Source of the DNA: Cylindrospermum stagnale PCC 7417
GTDB lineage: Bacteria > Cyanobacteriota > Cyanobacteriia > Cyanobacteriales > Nostocaceae
Direction of reading: 5' to 3'
Length of the DNA: 64,000 nt
Assembly: GCF_000317535.1 (NCBI RefSeq)
Contig: NC_019757.1
Location: forward strand, 1,773,001 to 1,837,000
The notes beneath the pieces are model-generated. The model worked only from the letters and a program-made list of their open reading frames with translations, made no database searches and was not told the origin of the DNA. Shown piece by piece: positions 1 to 12,400 of the stretch. The first letter of the stretch is position 1; every line of letters begins with the position of its first letter. Made by a program: the position numbers and the translations under genes.

Positions 1-1877
1 TAGTGGCTTACATTGTTCCAAATGTTGAGGATAATCAACTGGTGTCGCAACTACGAAACTTCCTCAAACAAAGGCTACCAGATCACATGATACCCTCGGC
101 TTTTGTGCTGTTAGAGGAACTGCCACTGACGCCTAGTGGCAAGATAGATCGGAAAGCACTACCAATGCCTGATATGCAAGGGTCTAATATAGCAGAAACC
201 TTTGTCGCTCCTTCTACAGTTGTGGAGGAAACATTAGCCAGGATTTGGGAAAAAGTTTTAGGTGTTAACCAGGTGGGGATTCATGATAACTTCTTTGAAT
301 TAGGCGGAGATTCCATCCTCTGCATTCAGGTTATTGCCAAAGCACACCAGGCAGAATTTAATATTACACCCAAGCAATTGTTTCAACACCAGACAATTGC
401 TGAATTAGCTAAGATAATTGGTACAAATCAAGCTATCCAAGCAGAACAGGGTTTAGTGATAGGTAATGTACCCTTAACACCGATTCAGCATTACTTCTTT
501 GAGCAGAATTTGCAAAACCCAAATCACTGGAATGAAGCAGTATTACTAGAAGTTTTAGAACCTTGGAATCCGCAGTTGTTAAACAAGGTTGTACAACAAT
601 TACTGGTACACCATGATGCACTTAGACTACGGTTTGAACCAACAGAATCTAGCTGGCAGCAAATTAATTTTTCACCTGATGATAGTATTCCTTTCTCATA
701 CATCGACTTGTCAGCTTTACCACCAGATGCACAAGCACCTGCTCTAGAGACGGCTGCTACTAAAATACAGGACAGCTTAAACTTATCACAAGGTTATTTA
801 ATACAGGTAGCGTTGTTTAATCTGGGTGCAAGTAAAACCAGTCGCCTGTTGATAGTTATTCACCATCTATTAGTTGATGGCTTTTCTTGGCGGATTTTAA
901 TTGATGATTTTCAGACAGCCTACCAGCAGTTGAAACAAGGGCAAGAAATAATCCAATTGCCAGCGAAAACAACCTCGTTTAAACAGTGGTCTCAACGGTT
1001 GCAAGAGTATGCAAACTCAGCAATAGTAGAACAAGAAATCGATTATTGGCTGATGAAATCCCGCGAGCAGGTGTCTCCCATCCCAGTAGATTATTCGGGA
1101 GGTGCGAATACTGAGGCTTTAGCTTGTACGGTGTCAGTAAAGCTGAGTGTGGCAGAAACTCAAGTTTTGCTCAAGGAAGTGCCTGTGCTATATCGCACCC
1201 AAATTAACGATGTTTTATTAACGGGACTTGTACTGGCATTTTCCCAATGGACAGAGAAGACATCGCTGCTGATTAACCTAGAAGGTCATGGACGAGAGGA
1301 AATATTTGCTGATGTCAATCTCTCACGGACTGTAGGTTTGTTTTCGTCTATTTTCCCTGTACTTTTGGATTTGGGAGAAGTTTCTCGTCCAGGGGATGCG
1401 TTGAAAGCAATTAAAGAGCAGCTAAGAAGTATTCCAAATCGAGGAATAGGCTATGGCGTGCTGCGGTATCTCAGTAATAACGCGGTTGTGGTTAATTCCC
1501 TAGGGTTACTTCCACAAGCGGAGGTTGTTTTTAATTATCTTGGTCAATTTGACCAGACATTATCTGAGTCATCGCTTTTGAAATTGTCTCAAGAGCCTAT
1601 TGGCCCACAAAGCAGTCTAGAAAACAACCGCAGTTACTTACTCAGCTTCAATAGTTTTGTAGTTGGTGGTCAATTGCAACTGAATTGTACTTACAGTCAG
1701 GCTGTTCATTGTCAGACGACTATAGAAGCTTTAGCTCAGGAATTTGTAGAGGCATTGCGATCGCTCATCGTTCACTGTCAGTCTCCTGATGCAGGTGGCT
1801 TTACGCCTTCAGATTTCCCCCTAGTACAGCTAAGTCAAGACGAACTCGATCAAGCATTAGGAATAGTTGAGTTTTAA
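1..1877 (+). CDS. Nonribosomal peptide synthetase, 3' part (A C-terminal end, PCP, epimerization)
   Basis: The reading frame is open to the left edge, so this is the C-terminal part of a larger gene. The GTG at 3 reads as Val inside the A-domain tail (LVAYIVP) and is not a start. Residues are counted from base 3. First comes the A10 motif of an adenylation domain (TPSGKIDRKALP, about 43-54). Next is a carrier domain with LGGDS near 100-104, the GGDS form usual before an epimerization domain. From about 155 there is a complete E domain with HHLLVDG near 287, NLEGHGRE, and NYLGQFD near 515. The module therefore delivers a D-residue. Its substrate cannot be read because the A4-A5 region lies outside the window. 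It ends 14 bases before the likely start of the next NRPS gene, so the two are co-transcribed. Confidence 0.95.
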   Translation, partial: VAYIVPNVEDNQLVSQLRNFLKQRLPDHMIPSAFVLLEELPLTPSGKIDRKALPMPDMQGSNIAETFVAPSTVVEETLARIWEKVLGVNQVGIHDNFFELGGDSILCIQVIAKAHQAEFNITPKQLFQHQTIAELAKIIGTNQAIQAEQGLVIGNVPLTPIQHYFFEQNLQNPNHWNEAVLLEVLEPWNPQLLNKVVQQLLVHHDALRLRFEPTESSWQQINFSPDDSIPFSYIDLSALPPDAQAPALETAATKIQDSLNLSQGYLIQVALFNLGASKTSRLLIVIHHLLVDGFSWRILIDDFQTAYQQLKQGQEIIQLPAKTTSFKQWSQRLQEYANSAIVEQEIDYWLMKSREQVSPIPVDYSGGANTEALACTVSVKLSVAETQVLLKEVPVLYRTQINDVLLTGLVLAFSQWTEKTSLLINLEGHGREEIFADVNLSRTVGLFSSIFPVLLDLGEVSRPGDALKAIKEQLRSIPNRGIGYGVLRYLSNNAVVVNSLGLLPQAEVVFNYLGQFDQTLSESSLLKLSQEPIGPQSSLENNRSYLLSFNSFVVGGQLQLNCTYSQAVHCQTTIEALAQEFVEALRSLIVHCQSPDAGGFTPSDFPLVQLSQDELDQALGIVEF

Positions 1878-1891
1878 AGAGGATGTATAAA

Positions 1892-4800
1892 ATGAAGTCA
1901 AGAAATATCGAAGATGTTTATCCTCTATCTCCGATGCAACAGGGGATGCTATTCCATAGCCTTTTTGCTCCTGGCTCTGGGGTTTATATCGGACAAATCA
2001 CCTATGAATTACATGGAAGCTTGGATATCTCAGCCCTGGAGCGTTCTTGGCAGCAGGTTATCGATCGACATCCGATTTTGCGGACTGCATTTGTCTGGGA
2101 AAATTTAGAAAAGTCTCTTCAAGTAGTTGGTCGGCATGTCAAACTACCACTGCTACACCATGATTGGCGCGGGTTAGCTCCTAGTCAACAACAAAAGCAA
2201 CTAGAGATTTTTCTGCAATGCGATCGCCATCAGGACTTTGAATTGTCCAAAGCTCCACTGATCCGCCTCAGTCTGATTCAATTTTCCAATGAAATCTACC
2301 AATTAATTGTGAGTCACCATCATTTGGTGCTGGATGGATGGTCTTTGCCCTTACTATTTAGGGAAGTCATAGCCTATTATGAAGCATTTCGTTTTGGGAA
2401 AAAGCTATCTTTGGAACGCCCTCATCCCTATCGAAATTACATCGCTTGGTTACAACAGCAGGATATAGTTCAGGCTCAGAAGTTTTGGCAGGATTATCTT
2501 CAGCGTTTCACTACACCAACTCCTTTGGTAGTTGATAAAGTTGCTGATACTTTAGTTAATCAAAATCAAACTGCTGCCGTACAACAGATGCGGTTATCGG
2601 CAGAAAATACAGATGCACTCCAATCCTTTGCTCGCCAGCATCGGCTGACTATAAACACAATTGTCCAGGGTGTTTGGGCTTTGCTATTAAGCCGTTATAG
2701 CAATGAAAAAGATGTAGTTTTTGGAGCTACTTCTTCCGGTCGTCCGGTGGATTTGGTTGGATCTGAATCGATTGTAGGGAACTTGATCAACACCTTACCT
2801 GTGCGGGTGAATGTAGATTTTGATCAGTTGATTCTGCCTTGGCTACAGCAGCTACAAACTCAGCAAATCGAGTCAAGGCAGTATGAATACAGTCCATTGG
2901 TAGATATTCAAGGGTGGAGTGAAATTTATCGGGGAGTACCACTATTCGAGAGTATTATTGTTTTTGAGAACTATCCAACAGACGCCTCTCTACAAGAGCG
3001 GGCTGGGGATTTAAAGATACGTAAAACTTATTCGATCTTAGAAACAAATTATCCCCTGACAATCTCTGTGGGAGTTTTTTCAGAGTTTTATATCAATATT
3101 TTATATAACGCCCATCGTTTTGAAGTAGCCACTATCACCAGAATGCTGGGGCATTTGCAGACAATGCTCACCAGTATTATTGTTAATCCCAAGCAGCATC
3201 TGGCAGACTTACCGTTATTAACAGAGGCAGAACGGTATCAGGTACTCAAAGAATGGAATCACACTTCAGCAGAGTATGCATTAGATAAGTGTATTCATCA
3301 GCTATTTGCAGAGCAGGTAGAACGGACACCTGATGCTATTGCGGCAGTATTGGCAGAGCAAGAATTAACTTACCAAGAATTAAACACTAAAGCGAATCAG
3401 TTAGCTTTTTATTTGCAAAAACTAGGTGTTGGGGCTGATGTTTTGGTAGGAATTTGTGTAGAGCGTTCTTTAGAAATGGTGGTGGGACTGCTGGGCATTT
3501 TGAAAGCTGGTGGTGCATATCTGCCACTTGACCCAAATTATCCCCAAGAACGTCTGGAGTTTATGCTCAATGATGCTGATGTATCGGTGTTGTTGACTCA
3601 GGAACGGTTGGTTGGGTTGCTTCCCAAACAGCGGCAGATTGTCTGCTTAGATAAAGACTGGGAAGTTATTGCTCAACAGAATAGTTTCACTCCAGAAAAC
3701 ACAGTCCAACCGGATAATTTAGCATATGTTATTTATACATCAGGATCTACGGGAAAACCCAAGGGTGTGACAATTTCTCACCGCTCCCTTTGCAACCATA
3801 CATTATGGATGCAGGCTGAATTTCCCTTAAATGAATCAGATCGGGTTTTGCAAAAAACAGCTTTTAGCTTTGATGCTTCTGTTTGGGAGTTCTACGCACC
3901 ATTGTTAGCTGGTGGACAGTTAATTTTAGCTAAACCAGGGGGACAGCAAGACAGCGCTTATCTTGTGGAATTGATTGCTGAACAAAAAATTACGATTTTA
4001 CAATTAGTTCCTTCTCAGTTGCGAGTGTTGTTGGAGGAACAAAAGATACAACACTGTCAAAGCCTGCGACAGGTATTTTGTGGTGGTGAAGTATTAGCGA
4101 TTGATTTACAAAATAAGTTCTTTAAGCTTTTGCCTGGTGTAGAACTGTGTAATCTCTATGGGCCAACAGAAGCTACTATTGATACGACTTACTTTAAATG
4201 CAAATATGAAGATGAGCGGCCAGTCGTACCGATTGGAAGTGCGATCGCAAATGTCCAAATATATATCTTAGACTCCCACCTCCAACCTGTTCCCATCGGT
4301 GTACGGGGTGAAATCTACATCGGTGGTGCAGGTTTAGCGCGGGGTTATCTCAACCGCCCAGATTTGACTGCTGAAAAATTTATCTCCAACCCGTTCTTTG
4401 CTGGCACACGACTGTATAAAACAGGTGATTTAGCTCGTTATCGCCCAGATGGTACTGTTGAATTTTGCGATCGCATCGATGGGCAAATCAAGCTTCGAGG
4501 CTTCCGCATTGAACTAGGAGAAATAGAAGCACAATTAAGGCAGCATTCAGCAGTAAAACAAGCTGTAGTCTTAGTTAGGGAAGATTTCCCCGGTGAACAA
4601 CGTTTAGTAGCTTATCTTATTCCCATCCCAAATCATGCCCCTACAGTCAGCGAACTGCGTAATTTCTTAAAGCAGAATCTGCCTGACTACATGATACCAA
4701 CGGTGTTTATCCTGTTAGATACTCTGCCATTTTTAGCTAATGGTAAAATAGACCGCCAAGCATTACCAGCACCCGATAACGCCAGACCAGATTTACAAGA

Positions 4801-6472
4801 AGTTTTTGTCGCCCCATGCACTCCAATTGAAGAAACTCTCGTGCAGATATGGTCGGAAGTTCTGCGAGTAGAGAAAGTTGGTATTTATGATAACTTTTTT
4901 GAGTTGGGTGGAGATTCTATTCTTAGCCTGCAAGTAATAGCTAAAGCTAATCAAGCGGGTTTACAGCTAACTCCTAAACAGATATTTGAATATCAAACAA
5001 TTGCCGATTTAGCATTAGTAGCAGGTACAAATAAAAAAGTTGAAACTGAACAAGGCATTGTTACAGGTTTTCTGCCCCTAACGCCTATTCAACATTGGTT
5101 TTTTGAACAGGAACTTATTGATTTCCATCATTGGAATCAGGCAGTAATCCTGGAAGTTAATCAAACTTGTGAACCAATTTTATTAAAGCAGGTTATTCAG
5201 CAATTATTCATTCATCACGATGCCCTACGTTTGCGGTTTGTGCAAACAGAATTTGGTTGGCAATCAAACATCGCTGCTCCTGACCAAATTACACCTTTTT
5301 CGATAATTGATTTGTCAACCTTACCCCAAACTGAACAGAGACAGGCGATTGAGGCTAAAGCGACTGCACTACAAGCCAGCCTGAATTTATCAGATGGGCC
5401 ATTATTGCAAATTGCTTTATTTGTACTAGGTGAAAACCAACCAGATAGACTGTTAATTATCATTCATCATCTCGCAGTTGATGGGGTCTCTTGGCGAATT
5501 TTATTAGAGGATATACAAACGGCTTATCAACAACTTAGTCATGGTAAAAAAATACAACTGCCGGCTAAAACTACTTCAGTGAAACAGTGGTCTAAAAAAC
5601 TGCAAGAATATGCTAATTTAGAGACCGTACATTCAGAAGTTAATTACTGGCTGAGTCAGTCTAATAAACACATTTCTCCTTTGCCTACTGACTACCCAGC
5701 CGATAAAAATACTGTAGCTTCAGCTTGCACAGTTTCAGTTACTCTTACTCAAGAAGAAACCGAATCTTTATTATCTGAAGTACCAGCAGCTTATCAAACT
5801 CAAATTAATGATATTTTGCTGACTGCCCTTGTCCAAACTTTTCAGCAATGGACTGGTAAAAGTTCGCTTTTAGTTAACTTAGAAGGTCACGGACGGGAAG
5901 ACCTTCTAGAAAATGTTGATTTATCAAATACAGTCGGTTGGTTTACTACTATTTTCCCGGTTTTATTGGATATCACAGCAGTTTTTGACCCTGGAGACGC
6001 ATTAAAAGCAATAAAAGAGCAATTGCGGAGTATTCCCCATCGAGGCATTAACTATGGCGTATTACGTTATCTCAGTCAACAGCCAATTGCGAAACAACTG
6101 CAAGCCTTACCCCAAGCAGAAGTGACATTTAACTACTTAGGTCAGTTTGACCAAGTAATTTCCGAATCATCGATGTTTCGACCGGCTGCTGAATCCACTG
6201 GACAAACTCAAAGTCCAAAGGGAAACCGTAACAGCCTGCTAGAGGTGAATGGGTTAATCGTGGGTGGTCAGTTGCGGCTAAATTGGACTTATAGCAAGGC
6301 ATTGCATCAACAAACAACAGTAGAAAAGCTAGCTCAAGGATATATCGAAAAATTGCAGCAGCTGATTGCTCACTGTCAATCCCCCACTTCTGGAGGCTAC
6401 ACTCCCTCTGATTTCTCCCAAATGCGCTTGAACCAAGAAGAACTCGATCAGTTAATTGCAGAACTCGACTAA
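1892..6472 (+). CDS. Nonribosomal peptide synthetase, one module C-A-PCP-E (predicted D-Gln)
   Basis: Single-module NRPS. Numbering is from the upstream ATG at 1883: condensation domain 5-440 with HHLVLDGW near 143, adenylation domain about 470-965 with YTSGSTGKPKG near 617, YGPTEAT and YKTGDLARY, carrier with GGDS near 1009, then an epimerization domain with HHLAVDG near 1194. The ATG at 1883 directly abuts the Shine-Dalgarno-like AAGAGG (1877-1882). The ATG at 1892 sits 9 bases after it and is the better start. The C domain follows an E domain upstream and is expected to be of the DCL type. Aligning the A domain by eye to GrsA-PheA gives the ten-residue code DAWQFGLIDK (the final K assumed), which I recall as a glutamine code. 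The protein should incorporate Gln and epimerize it. The substrate call is inference. Confidence 0.96.
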   Translation: MKSRNIEDVYPLSPMQQGMLFHSLFAPGSGVYIGQITYELHGSLDISALERSWQQVIDRHPILRTAFVWENLEKSLQVVGRHVKLPLLHHDWRGLAPSQQQKQLEIFLQCDRHQDFELSKAPLIRLSLIQFSNEIYQLIVSHHHLVLDGWSLPLLFREVIAYYEAFRFGKKLSLERPHPYRNYIAWLQQQDIVQAQKFWQDYLQRFTTPTPLVVDKVADTLVNQNQTAAVQQMRLSAENTDALQSFARQHRLTINTIVQGVWALLLSRYSNEKDVVFGATSSGRPVDLVGSESIVGNLINTLPVRVNVDFDQLILPWLQQLQTQQIESRQYEYSPLVDIQGWSEIYRGVPLFESIIVFENYPTDASLQERAGDLKIRKTYSILETNYPLTISVGVFSEFYINILYNAHRFEVATITRMLGHLQTMLTSIIVNPKQHLADLPLLTEAERYQVLKEWNHTSAEYALDKCIHQLFAEQVERTPDAIAAVLAEQELTYQELNTKANQLAFYLQKLGVGADVLVGICVERSLEMVVGLLGILKAGGAYLPLDPNYPQERLEFMLNDADVSVLLTQERLVGLLPKQRQIVCLDKDWEVIAQQNSFTPENTVQPDNLAYVIYTSGSTGKPKGVTISHRSLCNHTLWMQAEFPLNESDRVLQKTAFSFDASVWEFYAPLLAGGQLILAKPGGQQDSAYLVELIAEQKITILQLVPSQLRVLLEEQKIQHCQSLRQVFCGGEVLAIDLQNKFFKLLPGVELCNLYGPTEATIDTTYFKCKYEDERPVVPIGSAIANVQIYILDSHLQPVPIGVRGEIYIGGAGLARGYLNRPDLTAEKFISNPFFAGTRLYKTGDLARYRPDGTVEFCDRIDGQIKLRGFRIELGEIEAQLRQHSAVKQAVVLVREDFPGEQRLVAYLIPIPNHAPTVSELRNFLKQNLPDYMIPTVFILLDTLPFLANGKIDRQALPAPDNARPDLQEVFVAPCTPIEETLVQIWSEVLRVEKVGIYDNFFELGGDSILSLQVIAKANQAGLQLTPKQIFEYQTIADLALVAGTNKKVETEQGIVTGFLPLTPIQHWFFEQELIDFHHWNQAVILEVNQTCEPILLKQVIQQLFIHHDALRLRFVQTEFGWQSNIAAPDQITPFSIIDLSTLPQTEQRQAIEAKATALQASLNLSDGPLLQIALFVLGENQPDRLLIIIHHLAVDGVSWRILLEDIQTAYQQLSHGKKIQLPAKTTSVKQWSKKLQEYANLETVHSEVNYWLSQSNKHISPLPTDYPADKNTVASACTVSVTLTQEETESLLSEVPAAYQTQINDILLTALVQTFQQWTGKSSLLVNLEGHGREDLLENVDLSNTVGWFTTIFPVLLDITAVFDPGDALKAIKEQLRSIPHRGINYGVLRYLSQQPIAKQLQALPQAEVTFNYLGQFDQVISESSMFRPAAESTGQTQSPKGNRNSLLEVNGLIVGGQLRLNWTYSKALHQQTTVEKLAQGYIEKLQQLIAHCQSPTSGGYTPSDFSQMRLNQEELDQLIAELD

Positions 6473-6489
6473 GCCTAAGGTAACTTTTA

Positions 6490-9400
6490 ATGAATAAGAA
6501 GAATATAGAAAATATCTATCCCCTTTCCCCTACCCAGCAAGGGATACTTTTTCATACTCTCCGCGCCCCAGAATCAGGAGTGTATGTTGTTCAAAGTTGT
6601 TATACCTTCAGCAAATCTGTTAACTTTACAGCTTTTAAACAAGCTTGGGAACAAGTCATCAATCAGCACCCAATTTTACGCACTTCTTTTCACTGGAAAC
6701 AGCAAAAAGAACCTTTTCAAGTAGTATATAAATCTGTAGACTTACCTTGGCAAACAGATAATTGGCAAGAGTTATCTGTAGTTAAACAGCAAAAGCAACT
6801 AGAAGTTTTATTAGCAGCAGACTATCAGCAAGGATTTGATATTTCTCAAGCACCATTAATGCGCTTGACATTTATTCAAGTAGCCAAAGAAACTTACCAT
6901 TTTATTTGGAGTAGCCACCATTTAATTTTAGATGGGTGGTCTGCGGCTTTGGTACTACACCAAGTTTTTCAAGCTTACGAGGCACTTTGTCAAGGACAAG
7001 TTTTAACATTACCACGCTGTCGTCCATATCAAGATTATATTGCTTGGCTGCAACAGCAAAACTTAGTTCAAGCGGAAACATTTTGGCGTCAGATTCTCAA
7101 GGGTTTTACAGCACCTACTCAACTGAGTATAGGGAATTTGTCAAACAATTCAGCAACAGGTTCTGGAGAAGAATTAACCAAGCTATCACCAGCGACAACA
7201 GCCGCGTTGCAATCTTTGGTAAGACAGCACAAGTTAACCTTAAACACCTTGATACAAGGGGCTTGGTCTATACTCCTCAGTCGTTATAGCGGTGAAAAAG
7301 ATGTAGTTTTTGGAGCTACTGCTGCTGGTCGTCCACCTGCATTAACAGGTTCTGAATCAATGGTGGGGCTGTTTATCAACACTTTGCCAGTAAGAGTACA
7401 GATTTCTGGGGAAGAGTTATTAATTCCCTGGCTGCAAAAACTCCAAGCGCAACAAGTAGAAGCGCAGCAGTACGAATACAGCCCTCTGGTACAAGTGCAG
7501 GGGTGGAGTGAAGTTCCTAGAAATTTGCCTTTGTTTGAAACTATTTTAGTATTTGAAAACTACCCTGTAGATGCTTCCTTAAAAGTAAAAGCTACAGAAA
7601 TGCAAATCCATGATATTCGGTCTGCGGAATCAACAAATTATGCCATCACTCTGTCAGTAGAAGTAAGTACAGAGTTAAAGCTAGAGATTTTATATGATCG
7701 CACTCGTTTTGATGCAGACACCATCACCCGCATCTTAGGTCATCTGCAAAAATTATTAGAGAGTATAGTTACAAATCCTCACCAATCTCTGTCTTCATTA
7801 CCTATATTGACAACAGCCGAAATACATCAACAGTTGGTGGAATGGAATAATACCCAAACAGATTACCCCCAAGATAAATGCATTCATCAATTATTTGAGG
7901 AACAGGTAGAAAAAACACCGGATGCAGTAGCTGTGGTGTTTGAAAATGAACAACTCACCTATCGAGAACTTAACCAGCAAACAAATCAATTAGCTCACTA
8001 TTTACAAAAATTGGGTGTTTCTCCAGATGTATTGGTAGGTATTTGTGTAGAGCGCAGCTTGGAGATGATAATCGCAGTTTTGGGAGTTTTGAAAGCTGGT
8101 GGTGCTTATGTACCTCTAGATTCAAATCTACCTCCGCAGCGACTAGCTTTCATGTTGCAAGATGCAGATTGTCCAGTCCTATTGACTCAGACGAATTTAC
8201 TAGATACCTTGCCCTCTTATCAGGGAAATATCGTTTGTCTGGATGCTGATTGGCAGCTGATTTTACAGGAATCAGAATCTAATTTATCTAGTAGCACTGT
8301 TAAAGCTGAAAATTTAGCATATCTCATCTATACTTCAGGTTCAACTGGTCAAGCAAAAGGGGTGATGGTTGAGCATAGAGGTGTTGTCAATGCCTACTTT
8401 AGCTGGGAAGAAGCTTATCAACTGCGATCGCTTGTACATGATCATCTGCAAATGGCCAGTTTCTCTTTTGATGTTTTTGTCGGTGATCTGAGTCGTGCTT
8501 TATGCTCTGGTGGCAAGTTAGTTTTGTGTCCTCGTGATTTTTTACTAGAACCAAAGCAACTGTATGCTTACATCTGCCAACACAAAGTTGATTGTGCTGA
8601 ATTTGTGCCGACTGTTTTAAATAACCTCATACAGTATTTAGAAAGCAGTCAGCAGTGTCTCAAATTTATGCGGTTGGTAATTTGTGGTTCTGATAGTTGG
8701 TATGGCTCAGAATACCGCAAATATCAAACCTTCCTTGGGGAAGAAACACGGCTAATTAACTCTTTTGGTTTAACTGAAGCCACAATTGACAGTTCCTACT
8801 TTGAAAGCACTACGGGGAACTTATCAACAGAGCATTTAGTACCGATTGGGCGACCCTTTTCTAACACCCAACTCTATATTTTAGATTCGTGCTTGCAGCC
8901 AGTACCGATTGGTGTTTCTGGAGAACTTTACATTGGTGGTGTCGGTTTAGCAAGAGGTTATCATAATCGCCCAGATTTAACTGAAGAGAAATTTATACCT
9001 AATATCTTCAGCAATGACCCAGGAACACGTCTGTATAAAACTGGCGATTTAGCTTATTACCTACCTGATGGAAACATCGTCTTTGTTGGCCGAATTGATC
9101 ATCAAGTCAAAATTCGCGGTTTCCGCATTGAACTCTTAGAAATTGAAGCAGTATTGGCAAAACACTCAGATGTGCAACAGACAGTTGTGATCGCCAATCA
9201 AAATTCACTTGTCGCTTACGTAGTTGCTAATTGCCAAAATACACCCACAGTTAGCCAACTGCGAGACTTCCTCAAGCAGCAACTGCCATATTATATGGTT
9301 CCTAACACTTTTGTGTTCTTGGAAAGCCTGCCTTTAACACCAAATGGCAAAGTTGACCGCAAAGCCTTGCCAGAAATCGATGCAACTGAAGTAAACGAAA

Positions 9401-12400
9401 TTAAGGGCTTTGTTGTACCTCGTACCCCTGCGGAGGAAATGCTGGTGGAAATTTGGGCCAACATCCTTGGGTTAGAGAAAGTAGGTATCCACGATAACTT
9501 TTTTGAACTAGGTGGACACTCCTTATTAGCTACTCAAGTAATTTCCCAAGTGCGAAAAGCATTTCAGGTAGAAATACCACTGAGAACTCTGTTTGAAAAT
9601 TCGACAGTAGCAACCTTTAGCGATCGCTTACAAACTATCCGTCAACAACAACTGGGCTTACCACCACAGTCTCTACAAGTGTGCGATCGCCCTTCAGAAC
9701 TGCCCCTATCCTTTGCTCAAGCCAGGCTGTGGTTCTTGGATCAGCTAGAGTCGGAGAAATCCGTCTACAATATGCCATCTGCGGTCAAATTAATAGGCAA
9801 TCTCAGTATTGGCGCACTAGAGCAAAGCTTCAACGAAATTATCAGTCGTCACGAAGCCTTACGCACTACCTTGGTCATGGGAAGCAAGCAACTGATGCAG
9901 GTAATCGCTTGCCAACAGACACTCTCATTAACAATAGTAGATCTACAAGACTTAAACGCTGAAGAGCAAGAGGAGGAAGTACAACGGTTGGCTTTAGCAG
10001 AAGCAAAACATCCCTTTGACTTAAGTATAGGGCCATTGCTGCGAGTCACCTTGTTACAGTTAAATCAGACAGAAAATATCTTGCTGTTGACGATGCACCA
10101 TATTGTTGGTGATGCCTGGTCAATGGGCGTATTAGTTCAGGAATTAGGAGCATTATACGAAGGTTTTGTTTCCGGTCAGCAACCGCAACTTCCTGAACTA
10201 CCGATTCAATATGCAGACTTTGCGGTTTGGCAACGGCAATGGTTGCAAGGAGAGGTACTAGAAACTCAACTCGCCTACTGGAAACAGCAACTCGGTGGCG
10301 CTCCCGCTAGCTTGAATTTACCGACAGATAGACCGCGACCTCCTGTGCAGACTTTCCGGGGAGAAACCACTAGTTTTGTGTTGTCTGTTGAGCTATCTGA
10401 AGCTATCAAAACCTTAAGTCGGCAGGAGGGAGTGACATTATTTATGACCCTGCTGGCAGCTTTCAAAGTGCTGTTATACCGCTACAGTGATACTGGCGAT
10501 ATTGTAGTCGGTTCACCAATTGCCAATCGTCACCGTGCTGAATTAGAACGATTAATTGGCTTTTTTGTCAATACCCTAGTGCTGCGAACTGACCTATCAG
10601 ATAATCCGACTTTTCGAGGGTTACTCACTAGGGTACGCGAAGTTACCTTGGGAGCCTATGACCACCAAGATTTACCCTTTGATTTGCTGGTGGAAGAATT
10701 AAAGCCGGAGCGAGACTTGAGCTATACACCGCTATTCCAAGTCATGTTTATTCTCCAGAATGCACCAATGTCGGCTATAGAGTTGTCGGACTTAACTTTG
10801 CAGTCTGTGGAAACCAGCAGCAAAACTGCTAAGTTTGACTTGACACTCTCAATTCAGGAAAACGAGTCAGGAATTAGTGGTGAGTTAGAGTACAACTGCG
10901 ATTTGTTTGATGCAACCACTATTGCCCGTATGGCAGAACATTTTCAAATATTGCTTGCGGGTATTGTGGCTAATCCCCAAGAGCGAGTTGCACAACTGCC
11001 TCTACTGACCCCAACTGAGAAGCACCGATTACTTGTGGAGTGGAATGACACCCAAACAGATTACCCCCAAGATAAATGCATTGATCAATTATTTGAAGAA
11101 CAGGTAGAAAAAACACCGAATGCGGTAGCTGTGGTGTTTGAAAACCAACAACTAACCTACCGGGAGTTAAACCGGCGAGCAAATCAACTAGCTCACTATT
11201 TACAAAAATGCGGTGTCGGCCCAGAAGTACCAGTTTGTATTTGTGTGGAACGTTCCCTAGAGATGATAGTTGGGCTGTTGGGAATATTAAAAGCAGGTGG
11301 TGCTTATGTACCGCTCGACCCTGGTTATCCCCAGGAACGTTTGGAATATATCAAGCAGGATGTGCAAGCGCCATTGCTGCTTACCCAACAGAAACTGAAA
11401 TTACAACTGTTCAACGAAGCAGCACAAGTGATGTGTCTGGATTCAGACTGGGAAAAGATTACACAACAAAGTCAAGAAAACCTCGTAACTGCTGCCAACG
11501 CCGACAACCTGGCTTATGTCATTTACACCTCAGGTTCGACAGGCAACCCCAAGGGAGTAGAAATAGCTCATGGCAACGTTGCCAACTTCTTAAATGCGAT
11601 GCAGCAATCTGTAGGAATACAACAACAGGATGTACTGCTAGCAGTTACTACGCTGGCATTTGATATTGCCGCCTTAGAAATATTTTTACCATTAATAATT
11701 GGTGGGCGTGTCGTGATAGCTAGCCGAGAAGTTGTGAGCGATGGTGTGCAACTATCAGCATTGCTGGCGAATTCTCAAGCAACAGTCATGCAAGCAACGC
11801 CAGCTACTTGGCGAATGCTGCTGGCAGTCGGTTGGCTCTCTAACAAGCAACTCAAGATACTTTGCGGTGGTGAAGCGTTACCACGTCAATTAGCCAATCA
11901 GTTGTTACAGCAGTGTCATAGTTTGTGGAATTTGTATGGCCCAACAGAAACAACAATCTGGTCTACAGTGCATCAAGTAGAGTATGGTGATCAGCCTGTT
12001 TCGATTGGTCGCGCGATCGCCAATACTCAGGTATATATTTTAGATAGCCAGTTGCAGCCAACACCAATTGGGGTTCCGGGTGAACTGTACATTGGTGGTG
12101 CTGGGATAGCCCGTGGTTATTGGCATCGACCCGAATTAACTGCTCAACGGTTCATAGATAATCCTTTCACAATCGAGAGCGCACAAAAGCTTTATAAGAC
12201 TGGTGATTTAGTCCGCTACTTAAGCGATCGCCAGATTGAATATCTCGGACGGCTTGACCATCAGGTGAAGATTCGCGGTTTCCGCATTGAACTCTTAGAA
12301 ATCGAGGCAGCGCTAGCAAAACACCAAGATGTGCTACAAGCAGTGGCGATCGCTAATCAAGATTCTCTTGTAGCCTATGTAGTGGCTCGTTCTCTCAATA

